DNA from: Antilocapra americana
Taxonomy: Eukaryota; Chordata; Mammalia; Artiodactyla; Antilocapridae
Assembly (NCBI GenBank): GCA_007570785.1
Contig: ML664199.1
Span: forward strand, 25,154,400 to 25,218,399
DNA length: 64,000 nucleotides
Direction of reading: 5' to 3'
Position numbers and translations under genes: made by a program. How positions within the stretch are numbered: the stretch's first letter is position 1; each line of letters starts with the position of its first letter. Under the pieces are notes generated by a model, which saw only the letters and a list, made by a program, of their open reading frames with translations, ran no database searches and had not been told where the DNA came from. Shown here in pieces: positions 46,146-56,712 of this stretch.

Positions 46146-46347
46146 GGTTTCCCTGGTGACTCAGTGGTAAAGAGTCTGCCATTGCAGGAGACATGGGTTC
46201 GATCCCTGGGTTGGGAAGATCCCCTGGAGGAAGAAATGGCAACCCACTCCAGTATTCTTGTCTGAGAAATCCCGTGGACTGAGGAGCCTGGTGGGCTAAC
46301 AGTCTGTGGAATCACAAAGAGTCAGACACAACTTAGCAACTAAGCAA
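46146..46347 (+). mobile_element. BOV-A2 SINE with perfect target duplication
   Basis: Complete forward copy bounded by identical CTCCAGTCCTAG at 46134-46145 and 46348-46359. Confidence 0.93.
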
Positions 46348-46431
46348 CTCCAGTCCTAGCAGGACTTGCCCCCAAGTCCACTCCCCAACTCCACGCTCCA
46401 GCCACACCCCATCCCCCCAGCCACACTGGCC

Positions 46432-46700
46432 TTTCTCTTTTTTTTGTTTTAACTTTTTATTTTGTACTGAGGTATAGCCCATTAACAATGCTGTGGCAGT
46501 TTCAAGTGGACAGCAAAGGGACTTAGCCATACATACACATGGATCCATTCTCCTTCAACGCTCCCTCCCATCCAGGCTGGCACATGACACTGAGCAGACC
46601 TCTCTGTGCTGTACGGTAGGTCTTTGTTGGTGACCCACTTTGAATACAGCACACACTGTCCCTTCTTGACCTGCTTCCCACCCCCTCTCCACCTTCTGCT
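46432..46700 (-). mobile_element. L1 3' region fragment
   Basis: TTTTAACTTTTTATTTTGTAC, TGAGGTATAGCCCATTAACA, GCAAAGGGACTTAGCCATAC, CCATCCAGGCTGGCACATGA and TTGTTGGTGACCCACTTTGA. Confidence 0.78.
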
Positions 46701-47118
46701 CCTGGAGACCAGGCTCTTCTCCATCACAGCACCAAGTCCACTGCAATTCCTTGTTGACTGAGGTTATTATCTGAGTCATGGGTGACTTTGCCCTGAGACT
46801 ACTGGTTCCATGAAGTCAGCAAGTGCCTCTTTTCACCCACCAGCCTATTTCCAGGGCCTGCAAAGTAACACATCCTCTACTGAAAATGCTGGTTTTAAAA
46901 AACATGTCTCTCTGGTTTGATAGTCAGTAAAACACCAATTATTTCTAACAGGCTCATCAGAATGACAGCTCACATTATGTTAGAGCAATCATGTAACATT
47001 AGTAGCACACACTGTTTCATTGTGCAATTTTCTTAGAAAGATTACTGAAGCCTTCTAAAGTAGCCTTTAAAAGGCCTTTAAAAGCCATGAGCTTTCATAT
47101 CTTGTGGACACACTGCTA
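46701..47118. other. Unique spacer
   Basis: Nothing recognised. Confidence 0.3.
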
Positions 47119-47131
47119 CAAAGAGCAAAGA

Positions 47132-47540
47132 GGGGCCTTCCCTGGTAGTCCAGTGGTTAAGAATCTACCTTGCAATGCAGGGACACCAGTTCAATCCCTG
47201 GTATGGGAAGATCCCACATGCCAGAGGAGGGGGCGAAGGGAGGGAGAGGGAGCAATTAAGCCCATATACCACAACTACTGAGCCTGTGCTCTATAGCCCA
47301 GGAGCTTCAACAACTGAGGCCCACCTGCCCCAGTTACTGAAGCCCACGCACTCTCGAGCCTGTGCTCGGCAACAAGAGAAGTCACCGCAATGAGAAGCCC
47401 AAGCGCCAAATCTGGAGAGTGCCCCCACTCATCACAACCAGAAAAAAATCCACTTGCAGCAACGAAGACCCAGGACAGCCAAAAATACATAAATAAATTG
47501 GTGGGACTTAAAAAAATAGAATTGTCAGGAAAAAAAAAAA
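47132..47540 (+). mobile_element. CHR-1-like long SINE with perfect target duplication
   Basis: GGGCCTTCCCTGGTAGTCCAG head, GTTCAATCCCTGG, the full CHR-1 body and a poly(A) of 13. AAAGAGCAAAGA stands identical at 47120-47131 and 47541-47552. A purine-rich run (GGAGGGGGCGAAGGGAGGG) has expanded in the body. Confidence 0.9.
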
Positions 47541-47684
47541 AAAGAGCAAAGACTAAAACACTATCTTTCCGTTACAGGAAATCCTGAAGTGCTTACCTGG
47601 GCCCAGATGTCCATGATTACCTCACAGTCTCAACCCACACAGTGTGGGGTCAGCACCCCTCTTCAGGGCTAAGGGTCATCCCTC

Positions 47685-47900
47685 TTCAGGGCCACAAGTG
47701 ACATTTGGACTGCAAAGTTCTTGGTCATGGGGGCTTCTCTGTGCGTTGTGGGTGTTTAGCATCATCCCTGACCTTTATCCACTAGAAACCAGCACTGCCC
47801 TCCCCTCAAATCAAACAAAAGTGTTTCTAGGCATTGTCACATGTCACACAACGGGGAAGAGGTGAAACCATCCCCAGTTGAGAACTACTGTGATGGCCCA
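47685..47900 (-). mobile_element. MER20-type hAT DNA transposon (ancient)
   Basis: Antisense MER20 order: GGGGGCTTCTCTGTGCGTTG, TGTTTAGCATCATCCCTGAC, TTATCCACTAGAAACCAGCA, GGCATTGTCACATGTCACAC and CCCCAGTTGAGAACTACTG. Confidence 0.7.
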
Positions 47901-47976
47901 GGAACACTGATGCAGACCTGATGTCAGGCACAGGCTAGAGGCTGAGGAAGGAGCCCCAGAGGAGCAGCTGGCTTCC

Positions 47977-48142
47977 ATTGTCACTATCATCATCATCCTT
48001 ACTGTCAACATCACCATCATGACCATTATCACCATCAGCAGCATCCACATTATCATCAGCGCCATCATCACTACAACTACCGTCACCATCATCCTTACCA
48101 GTAACCATCACCGTCATCCTCACCATCACCATCATCATCTTG
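47977..48142. repeat. Degenerate (CAT/CAC)n trinucleotide tract
   Basis: About 165 bases built of ATC, ACC and related triplets with frequent substitutions (TCACTATCATCATCATCC and similar). Its translation gives Asp/Met-rich frames on the minus strand (47844-48210), which are repeat artefacts. Confidence 0.92.
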
Positions 48143-48895
48143 ACTTCTCTGCACCTTAGTGACACAGCTCCCTGCCCCTCCTTCCACAACAAAGGATTCC
48201 ATCTTCCCATCCCAGTAACTTAGGGTACCTGGGCTTTTCAGCACTTTTGTCACATGGGCAAGAAAGCACCCTCTGAACTCAGGGTTTCACTATTTCAAAT
48301 CATATGCTTTAGAGATTAAAAAAGACATCAGTCTATCTGAGAGTCGATTCTTTGAAAATAGGGAGAATCACCCAGAGCATGAAAGGAAAAAAAGTATGAG
48401 ACCAAGAATTTGGAAAGAGTATGTTTTTATCTGTATGACAGTGAGAAGACTCACCTCTTTCACAGGCACTGCTTCTAGGAGCCATCAATTTTATATATAT
48501 ATATGTTATAAATATACATCCAAACACATATAAATGAAACAATAGCCTAAACAAAACTAAACAAATCTAACAAAAATGTAAATTCATATATGAAACAAAG
48601 TTTCATTTTTTCAGTCACTTTGATGAATACTATCCAGCACCATAGATTCTCGCATCCTTTCATCTTTACCTGTTCAATCAAAGTAAATAGCAATGACTTA
48701 TGCTCACCTAGACTCTATATCTAAAAATTAAATAATTCTGGGAAATCAAATAAAAACCAAAACTTCACATTTATGTTCATATTCTTATCTCTTGAGAATT
48801 TCTGAACATCTAAGTCAGAGCAGTTTTAGAAACACTTATTATAGGATTAAGTCACTTACAGAGTCTTTTGCTTCACATATTGGGGTTTTCATTGG
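48143..48895. other. AT-rich spacer
   Basis: Contains a short (TA)n at about 48493-48503. Nothing else recognised. Confidence 0.3.
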
Positions 48896-48912
48896 TTCGT
48901 TTTGCTCTTTAT

Positions 48913-48970
48913 GTTGCATTTACATTCTTTTTTTTTTTTCTTTACATTATTGTGTTGGTTTTGCCATACA
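48913..48970 (-). mobile_element. Ultra-short L1 insertion with 17-bp target duplication
   Basis: TTCGTTTTGCTCTTTAT is identical at 48896-48912 and 48971-48987. Between the copies, read on the minus strand, lie about 30 bases of ruminant L1 3' end (TGTATGGCAAAACCAACACA), an A-run and 15 non-A bases. This is a severely 5'-truncated L1 insertion. Confidence 0.8.
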
Positions 48971-48987
48971 TTCGTTTTGCTCTTTAT

Positions 48988-49350
48988 TTGTGGAGGAGAG
49001 GTTCACTTGGGTTTTAAAAGGACAAGGACTCACTTTTGAATGTAAAACAACTTTTGAATTTTCAATAAGAAATAGGGAAAGATATAAACATTCATTAAAT
49101 TAAAATACAGTTGTGACCATTTTTAGGGTCTGAGTTGACCTTTGACATCTAAACCTCACTTGCCCAGGCACTCAAGTTGAGTGAACTTAGGTTCATTTTT
49201 GATCAACCTTTTGGAAAACAGCAGGACAATGATAGTCACTTCTAGGCCCCAAGTGCTGTACTTTACTCTTTTTTAATCCTCATTTATTGAGTTCTCACTG
49301 CAATCCTAAGAGATGGGAACTCGCTTTTAGCAGATAAATCTAAACGCTGA
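48988..49350. other. Unique spacer
   Basis: Nothing recognised. Confidence 0.3.
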
Positions 49351-49356
49351 AGGCCT

Positions 49357-49700
49357 AGTTCAGTTCAGTTTCAGTTCAGTTGCTCAGTTGTGTCTGGCTC
49401 TTTGCGACCCCATGGACTGCAGCACACCAGGCCTCCCTGTCCATCACCAACTCCCGGAGTTTACTCAGACTCATGTCCGTTGAGTCAGTGATGCTATCCA
49501 ACCATCTCATCCTCTGTTGTCCCCTTCTCCTTCCACCTTCAATATTTCCCAGCATCAGAGTCTTTTCAAACGAGTCAGTTCTCCACATCAGGTGGCCAAA
49601 GTATTGGAATTTCAGCTTCGGCATCAGTCCTTCCAATGAATATTCAAAACTGATTTCCTTTAGGAGGGACTAGTTGGGTCTCCTTGCTGGCCCTAGCTTT
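49357..49700 (-). mobile_element. BovB LINE 3' end, part of a rearranged locus
   Basis: CAGTTCAGTTGCTCAGTTGTG to CTTTAGGAGGGACTAGTTGG. This part is an ordinary reverse 3' end. A second, forward BovB piece follows at once (see next entry). Confidence 0.9.
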
Positions 49701-49747
49701 GAAGCCAGCATGGCTCACCATAAACATCCTCCCAGATTCTACTATTC

Positions 49748-49856
49748 TAACTACTACACAATTGCACTCATCTCACATGCTAGCAATGTAATGTTCAAAA
49801 TTCTCCAGTTCAAGGGGTTGCAGAGAGTCAGACACGACTAAGCGACTGAACTGACT
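49748..49856 (+). mobile_element. BovB LINE with large internal deletion
   Basis: 49748-49808 (CTAACTACTACACAATTGCA to CAAAATTCTCCAG) is a segment found deep inside BovB, in the reverse transcriptase region. It is joined directly to the extreme 3' end, GGGGTTGCAGAGAGTCAGAC to GAACTGACTGA. By comparison with the 20-21 kb copy more than 1 kb is missing between them. Confidence 0.75.
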
Positions 49857-50097
49857 GAAGGCAATGTCCTTGCACAATTCTGGCTGCTGTATGTTTAACA
49901 GGAAAGACTTGTGATGTAAGTGACAGAGCAAAGAAGATTAGCATCACCTCATCCATCCTCCTTCCATCTGCCCAGTGTCAACACAACAGAGCTTGTAGAA
50001 AACCAGTCTCAGATCATAGACTCACAAACGACTTCTCTAAATTAAGTTTCAAGAGTCTGTATCCGTGGATACTCATTATACTCTTTGTTATTTGTGT

Positions 50098-50244
50098 TCA
50101 GTTGCTCAGTCGTGTCCGACTCTCTGCAACCCCGTGGACCGCAGCCTGCCAGGTTCCTCTGTCCACTATCTCCCATAATTTGCTCAAACTCATCTCCTTT
50201 GAGTCAGTGATGCCATTCAACCATCTTATCCTCTGCCATCTCAT
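50098..50244 (-). mobile_element. BovB LINE 3' end fragment
   Basis: TTCAGTTGCTCAGTCGTGTC to CAACCATCTTATCCTCTGCC. Confidence 0.88.
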
Positions 50245-51245
50245 CATACTCTTGGTCTCACATAATTCTCTTTGTTTCTGGGACTCACCATCTTTCTAGT
50301 AAGCAGCGCCCTGAGTAGTTGTTCTCTTGGAGTTATCTCTCAGATATATTTATGTCCTTCTTCCTCCCAAATAGTAAGGCAATAATGACCAAAAACCATC
50401 CTTGCTTCTTAGAATAGCCTTTTTTTCCCCCTCTGAAAACAGATATACTAAAAAACAAAACAAAGAGGCTAATCCTAGGTTTGGCACACTTCCATGAAAA
50501 TAAGAACCTCTCTGTTGATTCACAAAATACTATCAGCATAAATTCTCAATTTCTTTTTAATGGAAAATTCAAATTCCTGTTTCACCTTTGGATAGATTTT
50601 AATTTAATTTACTTTGATATTGGGACTGTTATCTTGAAGAACAGCAACAAACACCAACTCCTAAGAATTAAATGTCCTTGTTGCACTTGAAATGATAAGG
50701 AAATATGATTCTAAAATGAGCTAAAATTGAAAACTTAATTATTATTCTTAACTAACATCTCACCCATCACCGATTGCCTCTTAAAATAAATAAAATAAAT
50801 AAATATTTTAAAAATACAACATCGCCACCTAGTGCTCTGGATAGAAATTATGAAAAGATCAGGAAGTTGAAGGCTGGAAGAAATTCCACCTTAAATCCTA
50901 TCTTCACTGGGAGAATCTAACAAATACATATACACATATAAATAAGTAGGAGGAAATTGGCAAATGGTAATGCCACTTATAGCATCAAGGTGTATGAGGG
51001 ACTGAATCAACTAGTAAGTCTTTGCAGGCAACGAATGGCATTTTTGCTGATAGGTTTGCAAATTTCAAACTGTACTTATTGCCTCTCAAATAGACTTCCT
51101 GCCCACGCTCCCTCCAAAAATAGTCCAAGCTGCCTATGTTCACAGAGTAGAATATAAAACAGTAACATTGCGGCACTTAGGAGAAGCCTTGGAGGACAGC
51201 TCACCCATTTATACTTTTATGGATGAGGACACTCAGTTCCAGCAA
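50245..51245. other. Unique AT-rich spacer of 1 kb
   Basis: No repeat recognised except an (AAATA)n patch near 50783-50812. No gene signal. Confidence 0.3.
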
Positions 51246-51247
51246 GA

Positions 51248-51470
51248 TGTTGTCATTCAGTCACTTAGTCGTGTCCTACTTTTTGAGACTCCATGGACTA
51301 CAGCATGCCAGGCTCCTCTGTCCTTCACTATCTCTCAGAGTTTGCTCAAACTCAAGTCCACTGAGATGGTGATACCATCCAACCTTCTCATCCTCTGTTG
51401 ACTCCTCTGCGCCCTCTTCTCCTCCTGCCTTCAGTCTTTCCCAACATCAGGGTTTTTTTCAGCAGTCAAA
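51248..51470 (-). mobile_element. BovB LINE 3' end fragment
   Basis: TTGTCATTCAGTCACTTAGT to CCTTCAGTCTTTCCCAACAT. Confidence 0.88.
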
Positions 51471-51786
51471 TCCACACCTTCAGCTTTGGTGGGCTTGGGC
51501 CACTGACCCTTTCTCAGGGGTGTCCATCCACTCAGCTTTCATCCTTTTTTGCCAAGATCAGTCACTGAGTCAAAATGGATGAGATTTGAATCAAGTGTTT
51601 ATTTTGTTAACTGTATTATGCTAACGTTGATGCCTTAGTTTTCATAATTGTTCTAACAGTAGGCAAGATGCTCATATTAAGGGGAGTGGTGTTAAAGGAT
51701 ATACAGAAACCCTTTTCTGCAAGCTTAAAATTGGATCAAAATTTAAAGATTCTTTAAGAGAAGTTCAAGCAAATAGCTGGAAGGAA
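51471..51786. other. Unique spacer
   Basis: Nothing recognised. Confidence 0.3.
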
Positions 51787-52438
51787 TGACCCTGTGCCCA
51801 TTCCAGGGTCATTCTTGCTTTGTTTATTTTAAAACCTGGTACTGTGTAGGATCCTGTGGGCACAAAAGCCTTTCTCAGTCCCTTGCTTCCCCCCAACCAC
51901 CACCCCCCTGCTTTCCTGATTACAGGAAATAGGCTGCATTCAGCAGCCTCTAGGACCTTCCCAGAGTTCAAAAGAGCTGGTTCAAACAGTTGCTAATCAG
52001 GAAAGGGAGGGGATGCAGAGACAAGGGAGGAGCAGTCAAGAAACTACGGTGCAGCCTTGGGACAGTCCTGGTTCCCCCTCAAGGGACACACACAGCAATA
52101 CCTTAGAGCTACCCTGCAGACACTGAAACCCCCACCCAGTGGGAGAATTCAACTGTCCGCTGCCCACAAGCAAGGAGACCCCAGACCTGTTAGAACCAGA
52201 AGCTTGAGGTTGCTGACTCCCACTTACCTCACCATCCGCCAATCAGAAGAATGTCCAGGGCTGACCACCCTCTCTGAACCTTGACTATAAAACTCCTCAC
52301 TACCCCTCCAGTGCAAAACACAGTTTTGTAGGGCTTTAGCCAGCTGTGGCCCCCTTTGCCTGGCAAAGCAATAAAGTTCCTATTTTTGACTTCACCCAAA
52401 ACTCTGTCTCTGAGAATTAAATCTGTACTGGGGTACAG
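51787..52438 (+). mobile_element. Solo LTR with well-ordered promoter
   Basis: On the plus strand a CCAAT box (CGCCAATCAG, 52239-52243), TATA box (CTATAAAACTCC, 52286-52292) and AATAAA (52370-52375) are spaced as in a class I (gammaretrovirus-like) LTR. U5 follows (TTGACTTCACCCAAAACTC to TACTGGGGTACA). The start (TGACCCTGTGCCC) and end (GGGGTACA) are my best guesses because no matching 4-base flanks were found. No retroviral coding sequence is attached. Confidence 0.7.
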
Positions 52439-52489
52439 AGGCTGGAGTCAGCTTCAAATCTAGCTTGAAAACTTGACTTTGAACCATAC

Positions 52490-52692
52490 GTGTGTGTTAG
52501 TTGCTCAGTGACACCCAACTCTTCGGTGGCCCTATGGACTGTAGCCCAGCAGGCTCCTTCCTCTGTCCATGAGATGTCCCGGGCAAGAATACTGGAGTAG
52601 GTAGACATTCCCTTCTCCAAGGGAATCTTTCCAACCCAGGTATCCCATATTGCAGGCAGATTCTTTACCATCTGAACCACCAGGGAAGCCCC
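52490..52692 (-). mobile_element. BOV-A2/Bov-tA SINE
   Basis: Reverse copy from GTGTTAGTTGCTCAGTGACA to ACCATCTGAACCACCAGGGA. TGAACCA copies at 52481 and 52693 suggest the insertion site. It sits just after the LTR. Confidence 0.88.
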
Positions 52693-52699
52693 TGAACCA

Positions 52700-53224
52700 C
52701 GTTACCCTAAAGAAATCACGCTTCCAGGTATAGTCTGAGTCCTGAGTTAGGAGACACACTCACAATTTCTGCTCTCAGGCTATTGCATCCACCAGTCATG
52801 CCATTACCATCTGCTCACATCCATCTTTCCCTTCTGTGAGTTGTGTTCTCTGCTCCCTGTTTTATTGGTCTCCTAATTTCACAATAGATTGAGGGGCTAA
52901 ATCCCATTTTATGGCTTGCCATGCAGGCTACTAATGTCTTCTTCTGTCTAATTCCAGCCAACCACAAAACAACAATTTCCTCCCAGAAGGGGAGACTAGT
53001 GCAAAGGTAATTCTCTCCTCCTGTGCCAGAGATGCCAGCAGTTAAGGGATGTGAGTTACCACGATTCAGACACTCACACTACAGGAAGAAGAATACTGTG
53101 TTACACAACTGCAGTGTTTAACCCGGGGAGCTGACTCCTCTAAGAGGCCTTCCAGACAGAATCATCTGCACCTAACATTTCTTTTCATTCTTTTTTTTTT
53201 TTTTTTTGTAGTTTCTTAGTTATG
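52700..53224. other. Unique spacer ending in an 18-base T run
   Basis: The T run lies at about 53186-53208. It could be the tail of an unrecognised reverse-oriented retroelement, but no body was found. Confidence 0.35.
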
Positions 53225-53228
53225 TTTC

Positions 53229-53655
53229 TGTTAGGGAGTTAGAAAAGGAGTCTGGAATGGCGGCCGCTAAAAGGCAAGGAAGGGAAAAGCCCACGAAAAT
53301 TGAACAAAGGAAGGTTGGAGGACCGGAGTGAGGACCTCAGGAAAAACAAACAGCACTCCTGGCTAGCCCAATTTACATAGGGCAGGCCCAGGGGGAGGAG
53401 CCAAAATTGGGCCAGAGGCCTCTCTTCTCTTTGCATCTTTTGGGTTGGCATGCCCTCAGGCCTTGAGAATGTTATTTTCCTTTACTTTCTAACTAAAACT
53501 GAGCTGTAACTCGGAGCTGTAACACTGGTCCATCCCAGGGCTGGTCCATCTGAAGGCTGTAACGCTGGTCTGTCCAAGGGCGGTAATGCTCATCCGTCAC
53601 TTCAAATTTTTGTATTCCACCAGACAGAACCGAGGAAATTACAAACTCCCCAACA
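53229..53655 (+). mobile_element. Solo LTR, same family as 10.8 kb, opposite strand
   Basis: Begins TGTTAGGGAG and ends CTCCCCAACA (inverted termini), flanked by TTTC at 53225-53228 and 53656-53659, an exact 4-base duplication. It aligns by eye to the reverse complement of 10802-11259: AATTTACATAGGGCAGGCCC, GCACTCCTGGCTAGCCC, CTCTTTGCATCTTTTGGGTT and CTGAGCTGTAACTC. Its TATA and AATAAA positions have mutated, so it is the more decayed promoter. No internal viral genes. Confidence 0.85.
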
Positions 53656-53942
53656 TTTCCATTCTAGAGCGTATGGAATTACTCCCTGTTATGAAACATG
53701 ATGCCATTAGCACCTTATAATTTTTTTTTTTGTTTTCTCTTCCCAGCCTTGTAAATTTTTATTTTTATGTTGTCAAGATTTAGAACTTGTTGCCTAACAT
53801 TTCTGAAGGAACTCCACAGTGCACCTAGGGAAGGGGGGGTGAGGAGTCTCAGGGCAGAGGCAAGAGGATATAAGATTTAGGGAAGCAGATACCCACACAT
53901 CAGCTTGCACACAGATTTGATTTTACCAAGCATTTTCCACTA
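53656..53942. other. Short unique spacer
   Basis: Nothing recognised. Confidence 0.3.
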
Positions 53943-53944
53943 GT

Positions 53945-54160
53945 TGGGTTTCCCAGGTGGTTCAATGGTACAGAATCTGCCTGCCAATGCAGGAGACGCA
54001 AGAGAGGCAGGTTCGATACTTAGGTCAGGAAGATGCCCTGGAGAAGGAAATGGCAACCCACTCCAGTATTCTTGCCTGGGAAATCCCATGGACAGAGGAG
54101 CCTGGGGGGCTACAGTCCATGGGGTTGCAAAGAGGTGGACACAACTGAGTACATACACAT
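53945..54160 (+). mobile_element. BOV-A2/Bov-tA SINE
   Basis: Forward copy from GGGTTTCCCAGGTGGTTCAA to GAGGTGGACACAACTGAGTA. Confidence 0.92.
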
Positions 54161-54640
54161 ACCCCACTTATTATCTCATTTGATACAGAATAACTTTGTA
54201 ATATATCAGACTTCTTATCCATGTTGTTCAGATAAGAAGACAGACCTTGAGTGAATCTTGAGTGCATTTAAGAAGGCTCTTCGGAACAAAAAGCAAGTTA
54301 ATGTGGAGCCAGGACCAGCTTCTGTTATGACATAGTCTGGACTTTTCCTATCACTAATTTCTGTTGTTTTCTTTCTTAAAGAGGCCATCTCCATCTGCCC
54401 ACAATAAGATCCAGGTGCCCAGAATGCCAGCCCTCTGCTGAGTGGAAGCCGCCTCCAACCGCCCTCCCCTTTCCGCAGGCCCAGTGGCCAGAGCCTCTGG
54501 GGCCACAGTGAGCATGGCTGGCCAAGGAGAGGCTACACACCTGAAATTAGAGCCGAATGAAACCAGATCTAAATTCTGGCAACAGAGATGCCTGCCCAAC
54601 TAGCTTTCCAGCTGATGCTGACTAAGGTTGTTCTCTCATA
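54161..54640. other. Unique spacer
   Basis: No repeat recognised. GC-rich patch at 54400-54540 without frames of note. Confidence 0.3.
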
Positions 54641-54652
54641 CAAAGATGAATT

Positions 54653-54809
54653 GCAGGGACTTTCCTACAGTCCAATGGTTAAGACTCTGTGCTTCCAATG
54701 CATGGAGTTCAGGTTTGATCCCTTGTCGGGGAGCTAAGATCCCACCTACTATGCAGTGCCACAAAAAAATTAAGAATTTTTTTAAATCATTATATAATGA
54801 TTCTTTTAG
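54653..54809 (+). mobile_element. CHR-2-like SINE with perfect target duplication
   Basis: GCAGGGACTTTCCTACAGTCC head, GGTTTGATCCCTTGTCGGGG body. AAAGATGAATT is identical at 54642-54652 and 54810-54820. Confidence 0.88.
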
Positions 54810-54820
54810 AAAGATGAATT

Positions 54821-55765
54821 ACAAAATCACATCATTTTTACTAGTCAAATATATGCAGCCCCACGAGATGAAAAAGCTCCACACCCACTTCATCCCCATC
54901 CTTGGACTATGCCATTGAGAGGGTAAAAGGGGTCCTTTGGATGGAGGTGTAAATCTGTGCAATTTAAAGAGACCCATTGAAGGCACAGCACCACCCCAGC
55001 CACCAAGGAAAGAGCAGCAGAAATAAGGTGTTGCCCCTGGATCTCAGATGAGAAATGAGACAGACTTCCTGGGGTCACAAGGGGGAGAACCCTGGGTTTA
55101 AGTCCCACTACAAACTAGTGGGCTCTCCTGGGCTCAACTCTGTCTCCTCCAAGGAGCCCTCTACCCCCAGAGACTGGTGGCAAGGTTGAACGGAGACCAT
55201 TTCCAAAGACAGAAGACAAAAAACACTATTTGGGCTAAAACTATTAACATATGCTCATCCTTACTGGAGCCTGTCTCCTCAGATCGCATATCTTGTTGTG
55301 TTTGTGTAGTTATCAGTGCCAAAGCCTGGGAGCAAGGTAACGACTGGGAGACACACAAAAGACAAGAGCTGCCCTTATTCCCTCCATGGCAGACAGTAAA
55401 TGACATTTCTCACCTACAATTCTTATAGACAAGCCGGAGGCTGAGGCAATGACTGTCTCATACATCTGGCCTGCACTGCTCTGGGGCTCGCTATAAACGC
55501 CTTTCAATTTGAAAACATCAGTGAAAGCAGATGCGCAGGAAGAGAAATGGGTGCTTTTATGGGACTTTGAAAGTGCTGTGCTCTTTGTTTCTAGAGTTAT
55601 TGTCTCTGTTCCATCTCTTCCTGCAGGTTGGGCACCTCGATGTTTCATGATGAAGACTATGGTGGTACAAGTATTCTAGTATGAATACTAATGATGTCTG
55701 ATTGAACACTAGTTCATTTTTGAGATAACCAGCTAGTGATTTTGATTTGAAAATAGGTATGCAAA
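54821..55765. other. Unique SINE-free DNA, 0.95 kb
   Basis: No repeat recognised. The frame 55313-55648 (minus, 111 codons) overlaps others and has no domain. The segment 55380-55660 has even composition and no sign of repeat ancestry. Confidence 0.35.
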
Positions 55766-55771
55766 TAATTT

Positions 55772-55995
55772 TGGGATTCCCAAGTGATGCTAGTGGTAAA
55801 GAATCCGCCTGCCAGTGCAAGAGACATAAGGGACTTGTGTTTGATCCCTGGCTCAGGAAGATTCTCTGAAGGATAGCAACTCACTCCAGTATTCTCGCCT
55901 GGAGAATCCCATGGACAGAGGAGCCTGGCGGGCTACAGTCCATGGGATCACACAGAGTCGGACACGACTGAAGTGACTTAGCATGCACTCACACA
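55772..55995 (+). mobile_element. BOV-A2/Bov-tA SINE
   Basis: Forward copy from TTGGGATTCCCAAGTGATGC to GTCGGACACGACTGAAGTGA. CAAATAATT copies at about 55762 and 55999 mark the insertion. Confidence 0.92.
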
Positions 55996-56543
55996 TACAA
56001 ATAATTATATACATCACAAGGAAAGGAACACAATGTGTGTTTTTAATTTTTTATGTTAACAATCACTGAACAAAAGCAAAGTGAGAAGTACTCTTTCTCC
56101 GTGCCATATAGCTACGCAAGCTCACCTATTTGAGGACAAGTGGGACACTATGAGCAAACTTGAAAACAGAAAACGCAGGAAACTACCCATAAAATTAGCA
56201 GATGTTTTCAGGTAATTCTCAGTGATAAGGAGGGAAATTAAAGAAACAGGATTGCCTCATGGTGGCAGAACTGAAAATTGGCAGAACCTTTCAGGAAGAT
56301 GGTTTGGTGGGATGTCTCAGTACCCTTATAACTGCTCTTCCTCTGCAATGAGTCATGTCTGTTTGAAGAAATAATCTAGAGAAATAATCCTGGATGTAGG
56401 GAAAGGCTCAAGACACAACAGGGCTCATCTCAGCATTCTTTATCCTAAGGGAAATATTAGAAATGACTGAGCAGGTATGGGAGAGAGACATTATCAAAAT
56501 GGTGGAATGGGTATTTTCTAAAAAGCTTCTCCCCAAAGAATAC
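55996..56543. other. Unique spacer
   Basis: Nothing recognised. Confidence 0.3.
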
Positions 56544-56544
56544 C

Positions 56545-56712
56545 AATTTAAAAAAAAACAAACAGTTTTTATTTTGTATTGTGGTATAGCTGATGTGAAC
56601 AGCAAAAGGACTAGCCATACACGTGTATGGACTGCCACATAACATGGAGCAGAATTCCATTTGCCATACAATAGGTCCCTGTTGGTTATCCATTTTAAAT
56701 ATAAAAGTGTTG
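56545..56712 (-). mobile_element. L1 3' region fragment
   Basis: TTTTTATTTTGTATTGTGGT, GCAAAAGGACTAGCCATAC, GAGCAGAATTCCATTTGCCA and CCTGTTGGTTATCCATTTTA, with an internal deletion relative to the 15.8 kb copy. Confidence 0.75.

Noticed and set aside
47844..48210. Asp/Met-rich minus-strand proteins
   Set aside because: They are translations of the degenerate CAT triplet repeat.
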